A stretch of 19,900 nt of DNA from JAJDIA01 sp031555145. GTDB lineage: Bacteria > Bacteroidota > Bacteroidia > Bacteroidales > Tannerellaceae. The stretch is from assembly GCA_031555145.1 (NCBI GenBank), contig JAVBUR010000071.1, positions 1 to 19,900 of the forward strand, given 5' to 3'. The position numbers were made by a program, and so were the translations under genes. Of this stretch, positions 7,880 to 15,708 are shown piece by piece; the first letter of the stretch is position 1, and each line of letters begins with the position of its first letter. The notes below the pieces were generated by a model that was not told where the DNA came from, did no database searches, and saw only the letters and a list, made by a program, of their open reading frames with translations.

Positions 7880-9832
7880 TTACCAACCCGGATTCTGGGT
7901 CAAGCCGTATCCTTTGTTTATCTCGGAGCGGGGTAGCGGCGAAAGCAGCCATTTATTGTCCCAACCGCCGGGGGCCCACCATCTGCGCGAGCCAAAAGTG
8001 ATTTCCTTTTTCTCGTAGATGAAATTCGGCCAGGGTTCGCCGGCTTGCAATCGGGTATCGTCCCGTTCGTCCTTCTGTCCGTCGGCCGTTTTTCTCCAGG
8101 TGTGCAGTTCGTGCAGCGGAGAGGTAAACTTGTCGATCATTTTTCGACGAATGATGTCATATAGCCGTTCGTCTTCGTAGCCAAATTCACACGCACGTTC
8201 GCGCATAATCTCACTAATGAGGTTTTCCTTGTTGGTCGTAAGGCTTAATTCCGGGTTCATCGTTTCGATCTTACCCAGCCCCACGCGAGCGCGTACCTTA
8301 TTTATTTCATCACAGGCCTGTTGGAGGCTTCCTGTTTCAGCCAATGCTTCTGCATAAACCAGATGCATATCAGCCATGCGCAGGTATGCATAGTTGACCG
8401 GATAATGCCATCCGAAGTCCAATACCCATTTATACATTCCCATACCCGTTGAGAAGCGGTAGGTGTATTCCCAGTTGAAACCGGCGTGCTCGATGTTTCC
8501 GCCTTTCCATAACTGGACACTGGACAAACCACTCTGGTATTGTTGCACCAGGTTTTGGCGAGTCACCACCAGTGTTTCGTAGAGACGCGGGTCGCGGTTC
8601 ACAAAGATGTCTACGTTGTTCGTGTTCTTTGTACCATAAATATCCTTGTACGGGTAGTTTTTACCGTCGGCCATCGGAAACATTTCCATGTATTCCAGTG
8701 TCGGGTTCGATCCGCCAAAGTGTGCCTGTCCACGGGCATCTCCTGTTCCACCCCATTCGTCGCCATTGTACGAAGAGTGTACTTCGATGATTTTCTCGCT
8801 GTTGCCACGGAACCAATAGGCGGCGCGGAAAGCGGCGGTATAGCCTGCCAGGTCCTGTGATGTCGGCTGTATGAGCTGGAAATAGTTGCCGTTCTGGCTG
8901 TTGCGTGCAAAGAAGTCTTCACATGCTTGCTTGCATTTGGTCCAGTAGTCGCTTTTCTTTCCTCCTAACCATATGTGAAGCGGGTTTTGTCCTTCTTCAG
9001 CTTTGGTATAGTCGCGATAAGGACGGTCGTCGTTGAACAGGGGAGAAGCGGCAAAGAGGTACAGCTTGGCTCTTAACCCCACGGCGGCGGCTTTGATCAT
9101 GCGTCCGGCATTGGTCTCGGTGTCAGTGACTCTCCAGGGTAATCCGGGTTCGTCAATCGCCTTCTGAAGCAGGCCGTCGATAAAGGTAACGGTTTCTTCT
9201 ACCGTAGCGCGTCCGCCTGTCACTTGTTCACCTGTCTCAAACACGTGGTCGACCAGCGGTAGTCCGCCGAAGTTGCGGAAAGCGTCGAAGTAACGGGTAG
9301 CCATGATGATATAGGCTTCGCCTCTGAGTTGGCTCTTCTCCGTGTCGTTCATATCGGGCACGCGTTCTATATTTTCCAGAAAGATCCATGCTTTACGGAC
9401 GTTGCCCCAAATACCTGTACGGCTGCTGCCATTGCTGGTACCGGCGAACGGAAACTTATCGTAAGGCTCCCATCCTTCCTGGTTGGCTTCAGTCAGGGTG
9501 CCCGGATAGTAATTGTAGTTCACCTGTCCCCAGTCATTGTAGCTATGGGTGATATCGGTCAATGCTTCAAGCGGGTTATAACCGATCATTGCGTTATAGA
9601 CGTACGGGCTGTTGATACTGCCGTACAGATGCCACAAGAACTGTTTGGCACTTTCCGCTTTTGAGAAAATAGAGTCGATGTTGACGTCTACACTGGGCGC
9701 TTTCTCAAGGAATTTATCGCCTACATAGATATCGTCAACGCAGGAGAAAAATGACCAAGCGCCTATCGTCAAGCCAAAGCCCCATAGCTTAGCATTGCTG
9801 ATTGCTCTTTTTATGATTGTTGTTGTTTTCAT
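7880..9832 (-). CDS. SusD-like surface glycan-binding lipoprotein (SusD1)
   Basis: A 650-aa SusD/RagB family protein. The N-terminus has a long basic region before the hydrophobic core (signal peptide about 1-30), lipobox FFSC with Cys31, then VDD. TPR-like helices with the family segments RGEAYIIMATRYFDAFRNFGGLPLV and LRAKLYLFAASPLFND are clear. The C-terminal part has the motif RERACEFGYEDERLYDIIRR and ends GLTQNPGW. It follows SusC1 by 12 bp and should be its lid. It is nearly 90 residues longer than SusD2 and clearly a different paralogue, so the two pairs are not a recent tandem duplication. Confidence 0.93.
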   Translation of the reverse strand: MKTTTIIKRAISNAKLWGFGLTIGAWSFFSCVDDIYVGDKFLEKAPSVDVNIDSIFSKAESAKQFLWHLYGSINSPYVYNAMIGYNPLEALTDITHSYNDWGQVNYNYYPGTLTEANQEGWEPYDKFPFAGTSNGSSRTGIWGNVRKAWIFLENIERVPDMNDTEKSQLRGEAYIIMATRYFDAFRNFGGLPLVDHVFETGEQVTGGRATVEETVTFIDGLLQKAIDEPGLPWRVTDTETNAGRMIKAAAVGLRAKLYLFAASPLFNDDRPYRDYTKAEEGQNPLHIWLGGKKSDYWTKCKQACEDFFARNSQNGNYFQLIQPTSQDLAGYTAAFRAAYWFRGNSEKIIEVHSSYNGDEWGGTGDARGQAHFGGSNPTLEYMEMFPMADGKNYPYKDIYGTKNTNNVDIFVNRDPRLYETLVVTRQNLVQQYQSGLSSVQLWKGGNIEHAGFNWEYTYRFSTGMGMYKWVLDFGWHYPVNYAYLRMADMHLVYAEALAETGSLQQACDEINKVRARVGLGKIETMNPELSLTTNKENLISEIMRERACEFGYEDERLYDIIRRKMIDKFTSPLHELHTWRKTADGQKDERDDTRLQAGEPWPNFIYEKKEITFGSRRWWAPGGWDNKWLLSPLPRSEINKGYGLTQNPGW

Positions 9833-9844
9833 TATTCGGATGCA

Positions 9845-12800
9845 TTAAAAATTTAAGTTGATACCAAAGTTGATCACACGTGTCATCGGGTATTTGATAA
9901 ACACGCCCCATTCACCACCCCGGCTTTCGGGGTCATTTGCTTTAAATTTAGAGAAGGTCAACAGGTTATATCCCGACGCATAGAAGCGGATGCTGTTTAT
10001 TTGCGGGATACGCGGGGTCTTGAATGTGTAGCCGAATTCAGCATTCTTCAAGCGGGCATATGATGCATCGATCATCCATATCCGCGACATTTCAATGTTG
10101 TGGTTCGTGTTGACAAAGGTAAGGCGTGGCAGGAAAGCTGTTTCTGCTGTTTCCTCCGTCCAACTGTTGTCATAAATCCATTTATTCAACATCGACTGGT
10201 TACCTGTACCAAATGCCGGGCGGTAGTAGGCGCCTAATTGGCGGTCTACATTGGTTGCGCCGATCCATGTCATCGAAAAGTCAAAATTTTTGTAGGTCAG
10301 GCTGACATTAACCGAGCCTGTGTATTCGGGAATGTCGGTATATCCGATGGCATGGCGGTCGTTCGCATCGATTTTTCCGTCTCCGGTCAAGTCCACATAC
10401 ACCGCGTCACCCGGTTTTACGACGACTCCCTGGTCGGGCATCTCTGCGCCGTATTTGGACTGGTAGCGTTCTTCGGTTTTTCCCGGTTCATACAGTTCGA
10501 AAAACTCGCGGCCAAAAGGCTGTCCTACCGGAAGTCCTGTATGATACAGATGGTCGTAATCCTGCTTCACTTCAGCCATCTCAATGACCTTATTGCGGGC
10601 AAATGAAAGGCTTGGCGCAATAGAATATCTCACATTACCGATCTTGTCTTCCCATTTGGCAGTGATTTCATATCCATGGTTTTTTACGCGTCCGAAGTTC
10701 ACATAGCCTGCTTTCATACCGGTAATGGCAGCAAGCGATGTTTGGTTCGAAACCAGGATGTTCTTACGGTCTTCAAAGAAAATATCGGTACTAATGCTCA
10801 GCTTGTTTGTGAAAAATTTAAAGTCAACCCCGTAATTCTGCTTTGTTGCTGTTTCCCATGTGACAAAAGGATTCCCCATGGATACTTCGCGGGCACCTCT
10901 CATCCAGGTATTCGTGTTGGTCCCAAAGTTTCCTGTTCTGCCTGCGGTGAAACCGCCGCCATTGCCGCCACTAAAATACTCATAGCTACCTGGCAGGTAA
11001 AGGAAACGCATATTGTTTGTGTTGTCGTTACCTACCCGGCCCACTGAAGCGCGGAGTTTCAGGTAAGAGACGATATTGCTGACCGGTGTCCAGAACTCTT
11101 CCGAAGAAGCGATCCATCCGACAGAAGCGGAAGGGAAGAAACCGTAACGTCTGCCCGCAGCAAAGTTTTCGGAGCCGTTGTATCCCATATTGAAGTCGAC
11201 CATATACCGGGTGGCATAGTCGTAGGTAATACGTCCTACCGTTCCCACATATCCCGAAGGAATGGATCTGTAGGCCCCGTCCGGATAGTATTTCTTGGAT
11301 TGGTTGTAAAGCAGCAGGGCGCCCACATTGTGTTCGCCGATTTTACGGGCATAGTTGAGGCCGGCTTCAACATACCAGTTTCTGTCACCCCATTTTTCTT
11401 CACTGTAGGGCAAAGGCCATGAATCTCCTTCTTTCACTAATACGATTTTAGGCGATCCGTCTGCTTCATATTCGCCCGGAGCAAGCGTCGCTCTGTATCT
11501 GATCCCCGAACCGAACCCATGATCGCGGTTCTTTTGGGCAGTATAGCTTGCATTGTATGAACCCTTTGCTTTGAAATCCAATCCTTTGGTGATAAAATCA
11601 AGTTTCAACTGATACTGTAAGTCCAGGTTCAGGGTGTTTTTGCTTTCCTTTATATAACCACGTTCGTAAATACGTCCCAAAGCGTCACCGCCGTGGTCGC
11701 CTACCAATGCGCGGTCGGCTACGATACGGCGTCCTTCGGAGTCAAGCCCATAGCCCGACATCGGCATACCGCTGTTCAGCAGCCCCTGGTTAGCAAACAA
11801 ACCACCATCACCGCCGCTGCCTGAACCGCCTTCACCTCCACCAATAGTGTTCCGGTTTTCCACACGTCCGCCGATATTGATCGATAATTGACTGATCTTG
11901 GACAAGGCCAGGTCGAGATTGGCGCGATAGTTATACCGACGGTATTTGAAGTTCGATTCCGGGCTCTGTTCGAAAGTTTTAAAGAGGCCATCCTGGTCGA
12001 ACATCCCTGCCGAAACGAAATATTTCGCCTTTTCGCTACCTCCCGATATATTCACATTATACTGACTTTGCCATGCATGGTCTTTCATCAGGTAATCGAA
12101 CCAGTTGGTGTCCGGATAAACCATCAGCATATCTCTATCCTTGAAGTGCTGGATGGCTTCATCCTTATATTTCCAATTTTCTTTGGTGACTCCATCCGTC
12201 ATCTGTGCCGTGTTGTAAGCCATGGCATATTCGTAGGAGTTAGCCGGGGTAAGGAAGTTCGTGATTTGCTGGATACCACCCTGGGCGCTGAATGAAACCG
12301 ACGGTTTGCCGCTTTCACCACGTCTGGTGGTCACCAGGATCACACCGTTGGCGCCACGCACACCGAATACTGCGGTAGCAGAAGCATCTTTCAATATACT
12401 AATGTCGGCCACCTCATTGGGGTCGAGTTGACTGAAAGGACGTTCTACGCCGTCCACCAATACCAAAGGCTCGGCACTGTTCAATGAGCCGATACCACGC
12501 ACACGGATAACAGGGTCGTCAGCACCCGGCATACCGGAGTACTGAACGGACTGCAACCCCGGCAGTTTACCGGAAATAGCATTCCCCAGTGACGCAGCAG
12601 GATACTTTAGCAATTCTTTACCACCTACATTGGCGACAGCGCCTGTGATCGTTACTTTTTTCTGTTGTCCGTAACCGATTACAACCACTTCTTCCAGCAG
12701 TTTATTATCGGGGTCTAATGTTACATTCAGTCTGTTACCAGTCACTTTCACTTCCTTACTTCGGTATCCGATGTAGGAGAATTCCAGCGTACTTCCCTGC

Positions 12801-13018
12801 GGGACATTCGGCAGTGTGTAACGTCCATCATAATCCGTAATGGTCCCCGTATTGGTTCCCTTTATCCGTACGGATACCCCAATGAGCGTCTCATTGGATT
12901 CATCGATGACAGTACCTGTCACATTGAGGTTCTGTGCAATAGTTATTCCTGGTAGCAGGCAAAAGAATGCCAGTATACACAGAAAGAACCAGTTTCGTTT
13001 TTTTTTCGTCATTGTCAT
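9845..13018 (-). CDS. SusC-like TonB-dependent transporter (SusC1)
   Basis: A 1057-aa outer-membrane transporter. The signal peptide covers 1-28, ending GITIA. A carboxypeptidase-regulatory-like domain follows at about 32-103 (VTGTVIDESNETLIGVSVRI, DYDGRYTLPNVPQGSTLEFSYIGY). Then come a TonB box EEVVVIGYG at 109-117, a plug domain with VADISILKDASATAVFG and NGVILVTTRRG, and a beta-barrel to the C-terminal Phe. No STN domain is present, so regulation by a transmembrane anti-sigma partner is not expected. It is the first gene of the five-gene operon and works with SusD1. The start could be the first ATG (13018) or the second two codons later (13012); both precede the same signal peptide. Confidence 0.95.
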   Translation of the reverse strand: MTMTKKKRNWFFLCILAFFCLLPGITIAQNLNVTGTVIDESNETLIGVSVRIKGTNTGTITDYDGRYTLPNVPQGSTLEFSYIGYRSKEVKVTGNRLNVTLDPDNKLLEEVVVIGYGQQKKVTITGAVANVGGKELLKYPAASLGNAISGKLPGLQSVQYSGMPGADDPVIRVRGIGSLNSAEPLVLVDGVERPFSQLDPNEVADISILKDASATAVFGVRGANGVILVTTRRGESGKPSVSFSAQGGIQQITNFLTPANSYEYAMAYNTAQMTDGVTKENWKYKDEAIQHFKDRDMLMVYPDTNWFDYLMKDHAWQSQYNVNISGGSEKAKYFVSAGMFDQDGLFKTFEQSPESNFKYRRYNYRANLDLALSKISQLSINIGGRVENRNTIGGGEGGSGSGGDGGLFANQGLLNSGMPMSGYGLDSEGRRIVADRALVGDHGGDALGRIYERGYIKESKNTLNLDLQYQLKLDFITKGLDFKAKGSYNASYTAQKNRDHGFGSGIRYRATLAPGEYEADGSPKIVLVKEGDSWPLPYSEEKWGDRNWYVEAGLNYARKIGEHNVGALLLYNQSKKYYPDGAYRSIPSGYVGTVGRITYDYATRYMVDFNMGYNGSENFAAGRRYGFFPSASVGWIASSEEFWTPVSNIVSYLKLRASVGRVGNDNTNNMRFLYLPGSYEYFSGGNGGGFTAGRTGNFGTNTNTWMRGAREVSMGNPFVTWETATKQNYGVDFKFFTNKLSISTDIFFEDRKNILVSNQTSLAAITGMKAGYVNFGRVKNHGYEITAKWEDKIGNVRYSIAPSLSFARNKVIEMAEVKQDYDHLYHTGLPVGQPFGREFFELYEPGKTEERYQSKYGAEMPDQGVVVKPGDAVYVDLTGDGKIDANDRHAIGYTDIPEYTGSVNVSLTYKNFDFSMTWIGATNVDRQLGAYYRPAFGTGNQSMLNKWIYDNSWTEETAETAFLPRLTFVNTNHNIEMSRIWMIDASYARLKNAEFGYTFKTPRIPQINSIRFYASGYNLLTFSKFKANDPESRGGEWGVFIKYPMTRVINFGINLNF

Positions 13019-13059
13019 AATTCGAATTAGTAAGTTAACAACTACAACTGTATAGTATT

Positions 13060-13078
13060 TAGATTATCAAATAATCTA
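13060..13078. repeat. 8-bp perfect dyad in the SusC1 leader
   Basis: TAGATTAT (13060-13067) and ATAATCTA (13071-13078) are separated by only 3 nt, about 42 bp upstream of the SusC1 start. This may be an operator or a small leader hairpin. Confidence 0.4.
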
Positions 13079-13144
13079 TCATATCCACGGTTTATTTATT
13101 ACCGGAATACCTATGGTAACCCACGCTGTGTGATGAAAAAAAAT

Positions 13145-13170
13145 GTAAGTGTCTTCAGTAAGTGTCTTCA
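13145..13170. repeat. 13-bp perfect tandem repeat upstream of SusC1
   Basis: GTAAGTGTCTTCA occurs twice back to back (13145-13157, 13158-13170), about 130 bp upstream of the operon start. Tandem direct repeats at this distance fit a regulator binding site. The first ten bases also occur at 13588-13597 in the right arm of the tRNA terminator, so a copied terminator remnant is the alternative. Confidence 0.5.
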
Positions 13171-13534
13171 TGCGGTATTATAGATAATAAGTAGTACTTG
13201 TCTGTTTATAGTATACATTTCCTTATACGATCTGACGACTTGTACCTTATTGTACTAAGTGATCTGTTTAATTGTAGAGGATGTGCTCCTGCACAGTTAT
13301 TTAGATCGCTAAGGATTCTTTTAGGAACGCAAGTTGGTTCTTATCTCTGAGGGGGAGGTTGATTTCCTAGCATGAAATGTTTATTTCTCAACAAAGAGGT
13401 ATAAAATGTCTTTTTTTCAACCTAAAATGATAGAAAACAAACCTTCGGATGCTAATCCCTCAACTCTTGGCGGAGATGCCAGGTTAGGCATAAACTTATG
13501 TTATAGGCTATTATTAATTGTGTCAGTTTTGGTT

Positions 13535-13556
13535 TTAGAGTCAACTTAGAGTCAAC
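13535..13556. repeat. 11-bp perfect tandem repeat next to the integration junction
   Basis: TTAGAGTCAAC is repeated exactly (13535-13545, 13546-13556), 14 bp left of the tRNA terminator hairpin. The role is unknown; it could be a simple slippage duplication. Confidence 0.5.
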
Positions 13557-13569
13557 CGGGCATAAAAAA

Positions 13570-13595
13570 ACACTTACGAGAGATATCGTAAGTGT
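13570..13595 (-). terminator. Terminator of the interrupted tRNA gene
   Basis: ACACTTACGA (13570-13579) pairs perfectly with TCGTAAGTGT (13586-13595) around 6 nt. On the minus strand the stem is followed directly by a run of T (complement of the A-run 13564-13570). It lies 12 bp beyond the encoded CCA of the tRNA fragment, exactly where a tRNA terminator belongs, and no other minus-strand gene would use it. Confidence 0.8.
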
Positions 13596-13607
13596 CTAAT
13601 TATAAGC

Positions 13608-13652
13608 TGGTGGTCCCACTTGGGCTTGAACCAAGGACTCCCTGATTATGAG
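13608..13652 (-). tRNA. 3' half of a tRNA with anticodon CAU (attachment-site remnant)
   Basis: Read on the minus strand every element from anticodon loop to 3' end is present. They are: loop CTCATAA (13646-13652, anticodon CAT at 13648-13650), 3' anticodon stem TCAGG, variable loop GAGTC, T-stem CTTGG with loop TTCAAGC and perfectly pairing CCAAG, acceptor strand TGGGACC, discriminator A and encoded CCA (13608-13610). The 5' side is absent: bases beyond 13652 do not pair with TCAGG, and there is no D-arm. It is therefore not a functional tRNA. CAU fits elongator Met or the Ile precursor read after lysidine modification; the TCAGG stem excludes a usual initiator (GGG/CCC stem). With the integrase adjacent, this is best read as the attachment-site copy left at the element's left end. 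Confidence 0.85.
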
Positions 13653-13773
13653 TATTAATCAATAGGGTTTCTTCTGTTTATATTCGTTTCTATGTGTTTT
13701 GTAAAATGCTGACAGAAAGCGTATTTTGCAAAAATAAGTTTTCTATTAGGAGTATGCGTTTAGAAACAATTGT

Positions 13774-13781
13774 TATATTTG
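13774..13781 (+). promoter_or_regulatory. -7 element of the integrase promoter
   Basis: TATATTTG is an exact TAnnTTTG, 63 nt upstream of the integrase ATG at 13845. No good -33 box is seen at 19-21 bp. The box is directly followed by the GTGTGCAA repeats. Confidence 0.5.
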
Positions 13782-13817
13782 TGTGCAAATTGTGTGCAAG
13801 AATACAGTTTGCACACA
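13779..13817. repeat. GTGTGCAA repeats (two direct, one inverted) at the integrase promoter
   Basis: TTGTGTGCAA occurs at 13779-13788 and 13790-13799 (11-bp period), and the inverted form TTTGCACACA at 13808-13817. The array starts within the -7 box and lies between attachment site and integrase start. It is well placed to be arm-type binding sites of the recombinase or an autorepression operator. Confidence 0.55.
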
Positions 13818-13844
13818 GTAGAAAACAGACCAAATATAGCACTT

Positions 13845-15074
13845 ATGTTCAGCTATTCAAACGCAGGGGTAACAGTATCTTCGTTTTTTGACAACCGGAG
13901 AGCGACTAAGGACGATTTGTATCCGATCAAGATACGTGTCACCTACCAGCGTATCCGTAAATACTATTCAACAGGCAAATACCTGACAACCGATGAGTGG
14001 AACAGGTTACCTGATGCTAAAAGCATGAAGATGGCCTCTACACGATTAGACATCCAAAACACCTTTGGTATAGTAAAAGATGCTGTTCAAGCTTTATTGC
14101 ATGAGGGAGGCTTCTCCTTTGATGCGTTAAACAGCCGTCTGAGTAAGCCTACTACTGATACGCTAAATTCTGGATTTAAGGCTAAAATAACAACACTGTT
14201 AGAGAATGAACAAGTGGGAACCCATCTTTTCTACCAGGATGCGCTTAAGAGTGTAGAGTACTTTGCCGGTGAAAATATTCCTTATATAGTTGTTACGGTA
14301 GACTGGCTAAAGCGGTATGAAAAGCATTTGTTGAGCGCAGGAAGAGCATATACCACCATTGGTATGTATTGCCGTGCTATCCGCTGCACAATAAACGAAG
14401 CGAAGAAAGCAGGGGTGATAAAAGAAAACCAATATCCTTTTGGGCATGGAAAGTATGAAATACCAACAGGGCGGGGGCGTAAATTAGCCTTAACACTGGA
14501 ACAGATAAAATCAGTTGTAACCTATTCTGATGGGACAGAGGCTACAGAAAAGTACCGGGATATGTGGTTTTTTTCCTATCTCTGCAATGGGATCAACTTT
14601 GCAGATATGCTTACCCTCAAATATTCGAACATCCATAATGGAGAGATTTGCTTTTTACGAGCAAAGACAGCACGTACAGCCAAAGTAAAAAAGGAAGTAT
14701 GCGCGGTTCTCACTCCTGAAATGGATGCAATCATTAAGAAATGGGGTAATAAATCCGGGAAACAGGATGATTACATTTTTGGATACCTCACAGGCAAAGA
14801 AACGGCTTTTGAAGAAAAGGACGTTGTGAAAGCAGTCACTAAACTTTGTAACAAGCGATTGAAGAAAATTGCTACAGCGTTGGGTATTGAAGGCCTAAGC
14901 ACCTATACGGCACGCCACTCGTATGCCACTGTCTTGAAGCGTTCCGGTGCCAATATTGCCTACATCTCTGAGAGCTTAGGTCATAACGACCTGAAGACAA
15001 CGGAGAATTATTTGGCATCCTTTGAGAGGGAGGAAAGGGAGAAGAATGCGAAGTTGTTGACTAAATTCGAATAA
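13845..15074 (+). CDS. Tyrosine recombinase (integrase) of the element
   Basis: A 409-aa tyrosine recombinase expected to integrate and excise the element at the tRNA site. The N-terminus (VTVSSFFDNRRATKDDLYPIKIRVTYQRIRKYYSTGKYL) is the arm-binding domain of Bacteroidetes integrases, followed by a SAM-like core-binding domain at about 105-205 and the catalytic domain to the end. In the catalytic part, TARHSYAT carries the second Arg, SLGHNDLKTTENYL carries the His and the nucleophile Tyr (about residue 389). At the position of the first catalytic Arg the sequence is CNGINFADM, giving Asn (about residue 251), and the HxxR His is Tyr; related replacements are known in Bacteroides recombinases such as IntDOT. 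I chose ATG 13845 because the longer frame would start with TTG at 13770, upstream of and across the -7 box and repeats. Confidence 0.92.
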   Translation: MFSYSNAGVTVSSFFDNRRATKDDLYPIKIRVTYQRIRKYYSTGKYLTTDEWNRLPDAKSMKMASTRLDIQNTFGIVKDAVQALLHEGGFSFDALNSRLSKPTTDTLNSGFKAKITTLLENEQVGTHLFYQDALKSVEYFAGENIPYIVVTVDWLKRYEKHLLSAGRAYTTIGMYCRAIRCTINEAKKAGVIKENQYPFGHGKYEIPTGRGRKLALTLEQIKSVVTYSDGTEATEKYRDMWFFSYLCNGINFADMLTLKYSNIHNGEICFLRAKTARTAKVKKEVCAVLTPEMDAIIKKWGNKSGKQDDYIFGYLTGKETAFEEKDVVKAVTKLCNKRLKKIATALGIEGLSTYTARHSYATVLKRSGANIAYISESLGHNDLKTTENYLASFEREEREKNAKLLTKFE

Positions 15075-15088
15075 TCATGAATACACGA

Positions 15089-15613
15089 TTAAAATCTCTT
15101 TTGTCGTATTTCATCCGCTATGTGTTCTAGATTTTTCGTAATTATTGAGAAATCAGAAGATTGTATTTCTAACACATTCAACTCAGACAAATGCAAGGTG
15201 TAAATCTCTTCGTATTTTAGATTGTACTTAATCGTAATGGATATGGATCCATTGTAAATTTTCTCCTTCCAATTATTATAGTATAGCATTAAGTCCTTTA
15301 CTCCATTTGGTTCTATCGTAAATGTTGCATCTCTAAGGCCTTCTTTTAGTTCGTCATAAGAGTCAATCTGAGCATCAGGTGTTTTTTCTATGTCAACTGT
15401 TATGCCATAAGCTATACTTTGGGAAGTATTGGTTAATCTTATATAAATATGATCATGTTTCCGCAAAAGAACAGGGATGACTTTGGGTTTGTGCTGTTCA
15501 TCCCACTGTCTTTTCAGCTCTTTTAACTGCTTTCTACCCTGAAGTAATGTCAAAAAAGTAACAATCGCCATAAGTAATGTGGCAATAGAACTCAAGGCAT
15601 TCCAGTCAGTCAT
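15089..15613 (-). CDS. Unrecognised membrane-anchored protein, element cargo
   Basis: A 174-aa protein that I cannot assign to a named family. From the ATG at 15613 it begins MTDWNALSSIATLLMAIVTF, giving one transmembrane helix at about residues 6-25. A basic coiled segment (GRKQLKELKRQWDEQHKPK) follows, then a predicted cytosolic beta-rich domain (VIPVLLRKHDHIYIRLTNTS through ISITIKYNLKYEEIYTLHLS) and a C-terminal helix. This layout, a short membrane anchor plus a small beta domain, is common among proteins carried by phages and mobile elements. It converges on the integrase (14-bp gap) and is divergent from the Abi-like gene, with which it shares an overlapping promoter region. An upstream ATG (15631) would add six residues only. 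Confidence 0.65.
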   Translation of the reverse strand: MTDWNALSSIATLLMAIVTFLTLLQGRKQLKELKRQWDEQHKPKVIPVLLRKHDHIYIRLTNTSQSIAYGITVDIEKTPDAQIDSYDELKEGLRDATFTIEPNGVKDLMLYYNNWKEKIYNGSISITIKYNLKYEEIYTLHLSELNVLEIQSSDFSIITKNLEHIADEIRQKRF

Positions 15614-15661
15614 ACAAGAAAAAATTAGCATATGGGAAATGATCAGGTATAAAATGCAAAA

Positions 15662-15699
15662 ACCTCGAAGTATGTTATTGCTAACAGGGACAACGAGGT
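15662..15699. repeat. Small two-part hairpin in the leader of the membrane protein gene
   Basis: ACCTCG (15662-15667) pairs with CGAGGT (15694-15699), and inside it GTTA (15674-15677) pairs with TAAC (15682-15685) around TTGC. It lies just downstream of the predicted minus-strand start site, so it would form the 5' end of that transcript. Confidence 0.35.
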
Positions 15700-15708
15700 A
15701 TCACAACG

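Larger units (their letters stand above)
13019..13607. other. Intergenic region between the SusCD operon and the element
   Basis: No gene is visible. The region should carry the promoter and leader of the minus-strand SusCD operon, but I find no exact TAnnTTTG at a sensible position. It contains a small perfect dyad (13060-13078), a 13-bp tandem repeat (13145-13170), an 11-bp tandem repeat (13535-13556) and the tRNA-associated terminator (13570-13595), listed separately. No regulator gene (hybrid two-component, ECF sigma or anti-sigma) lies here. Confidence 0.6.

Noticed and set aside
5046..13018. The two SusCD pairs as a recent tandem duplication
   Set aside because: SusC1 and SusC2, and SusD1 and SusD2, differ in length, domain content and most of their sequence; they are distant paralogues.
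13570..13595. The ACACTTACGA dyad as an integrase core site or operator
   Set aside because: The T-run on the minus strand and its place 12 bp after the tRNA CCA make a tRNA terminator the simpler reading.
13608..13652. A functional tRNA gene
   Set aside because: The 5' acceptor strand, D-arm and 5' anticodon strand are missing; bases to the right of 13652 do not pair.
13770..13844. N-terminal extension of the integrase from a TTG codon
   Set aside because: It would begin before the -7 box and translate the GTGTGCAA repeats; the family domain starts after the ATG at 13845.
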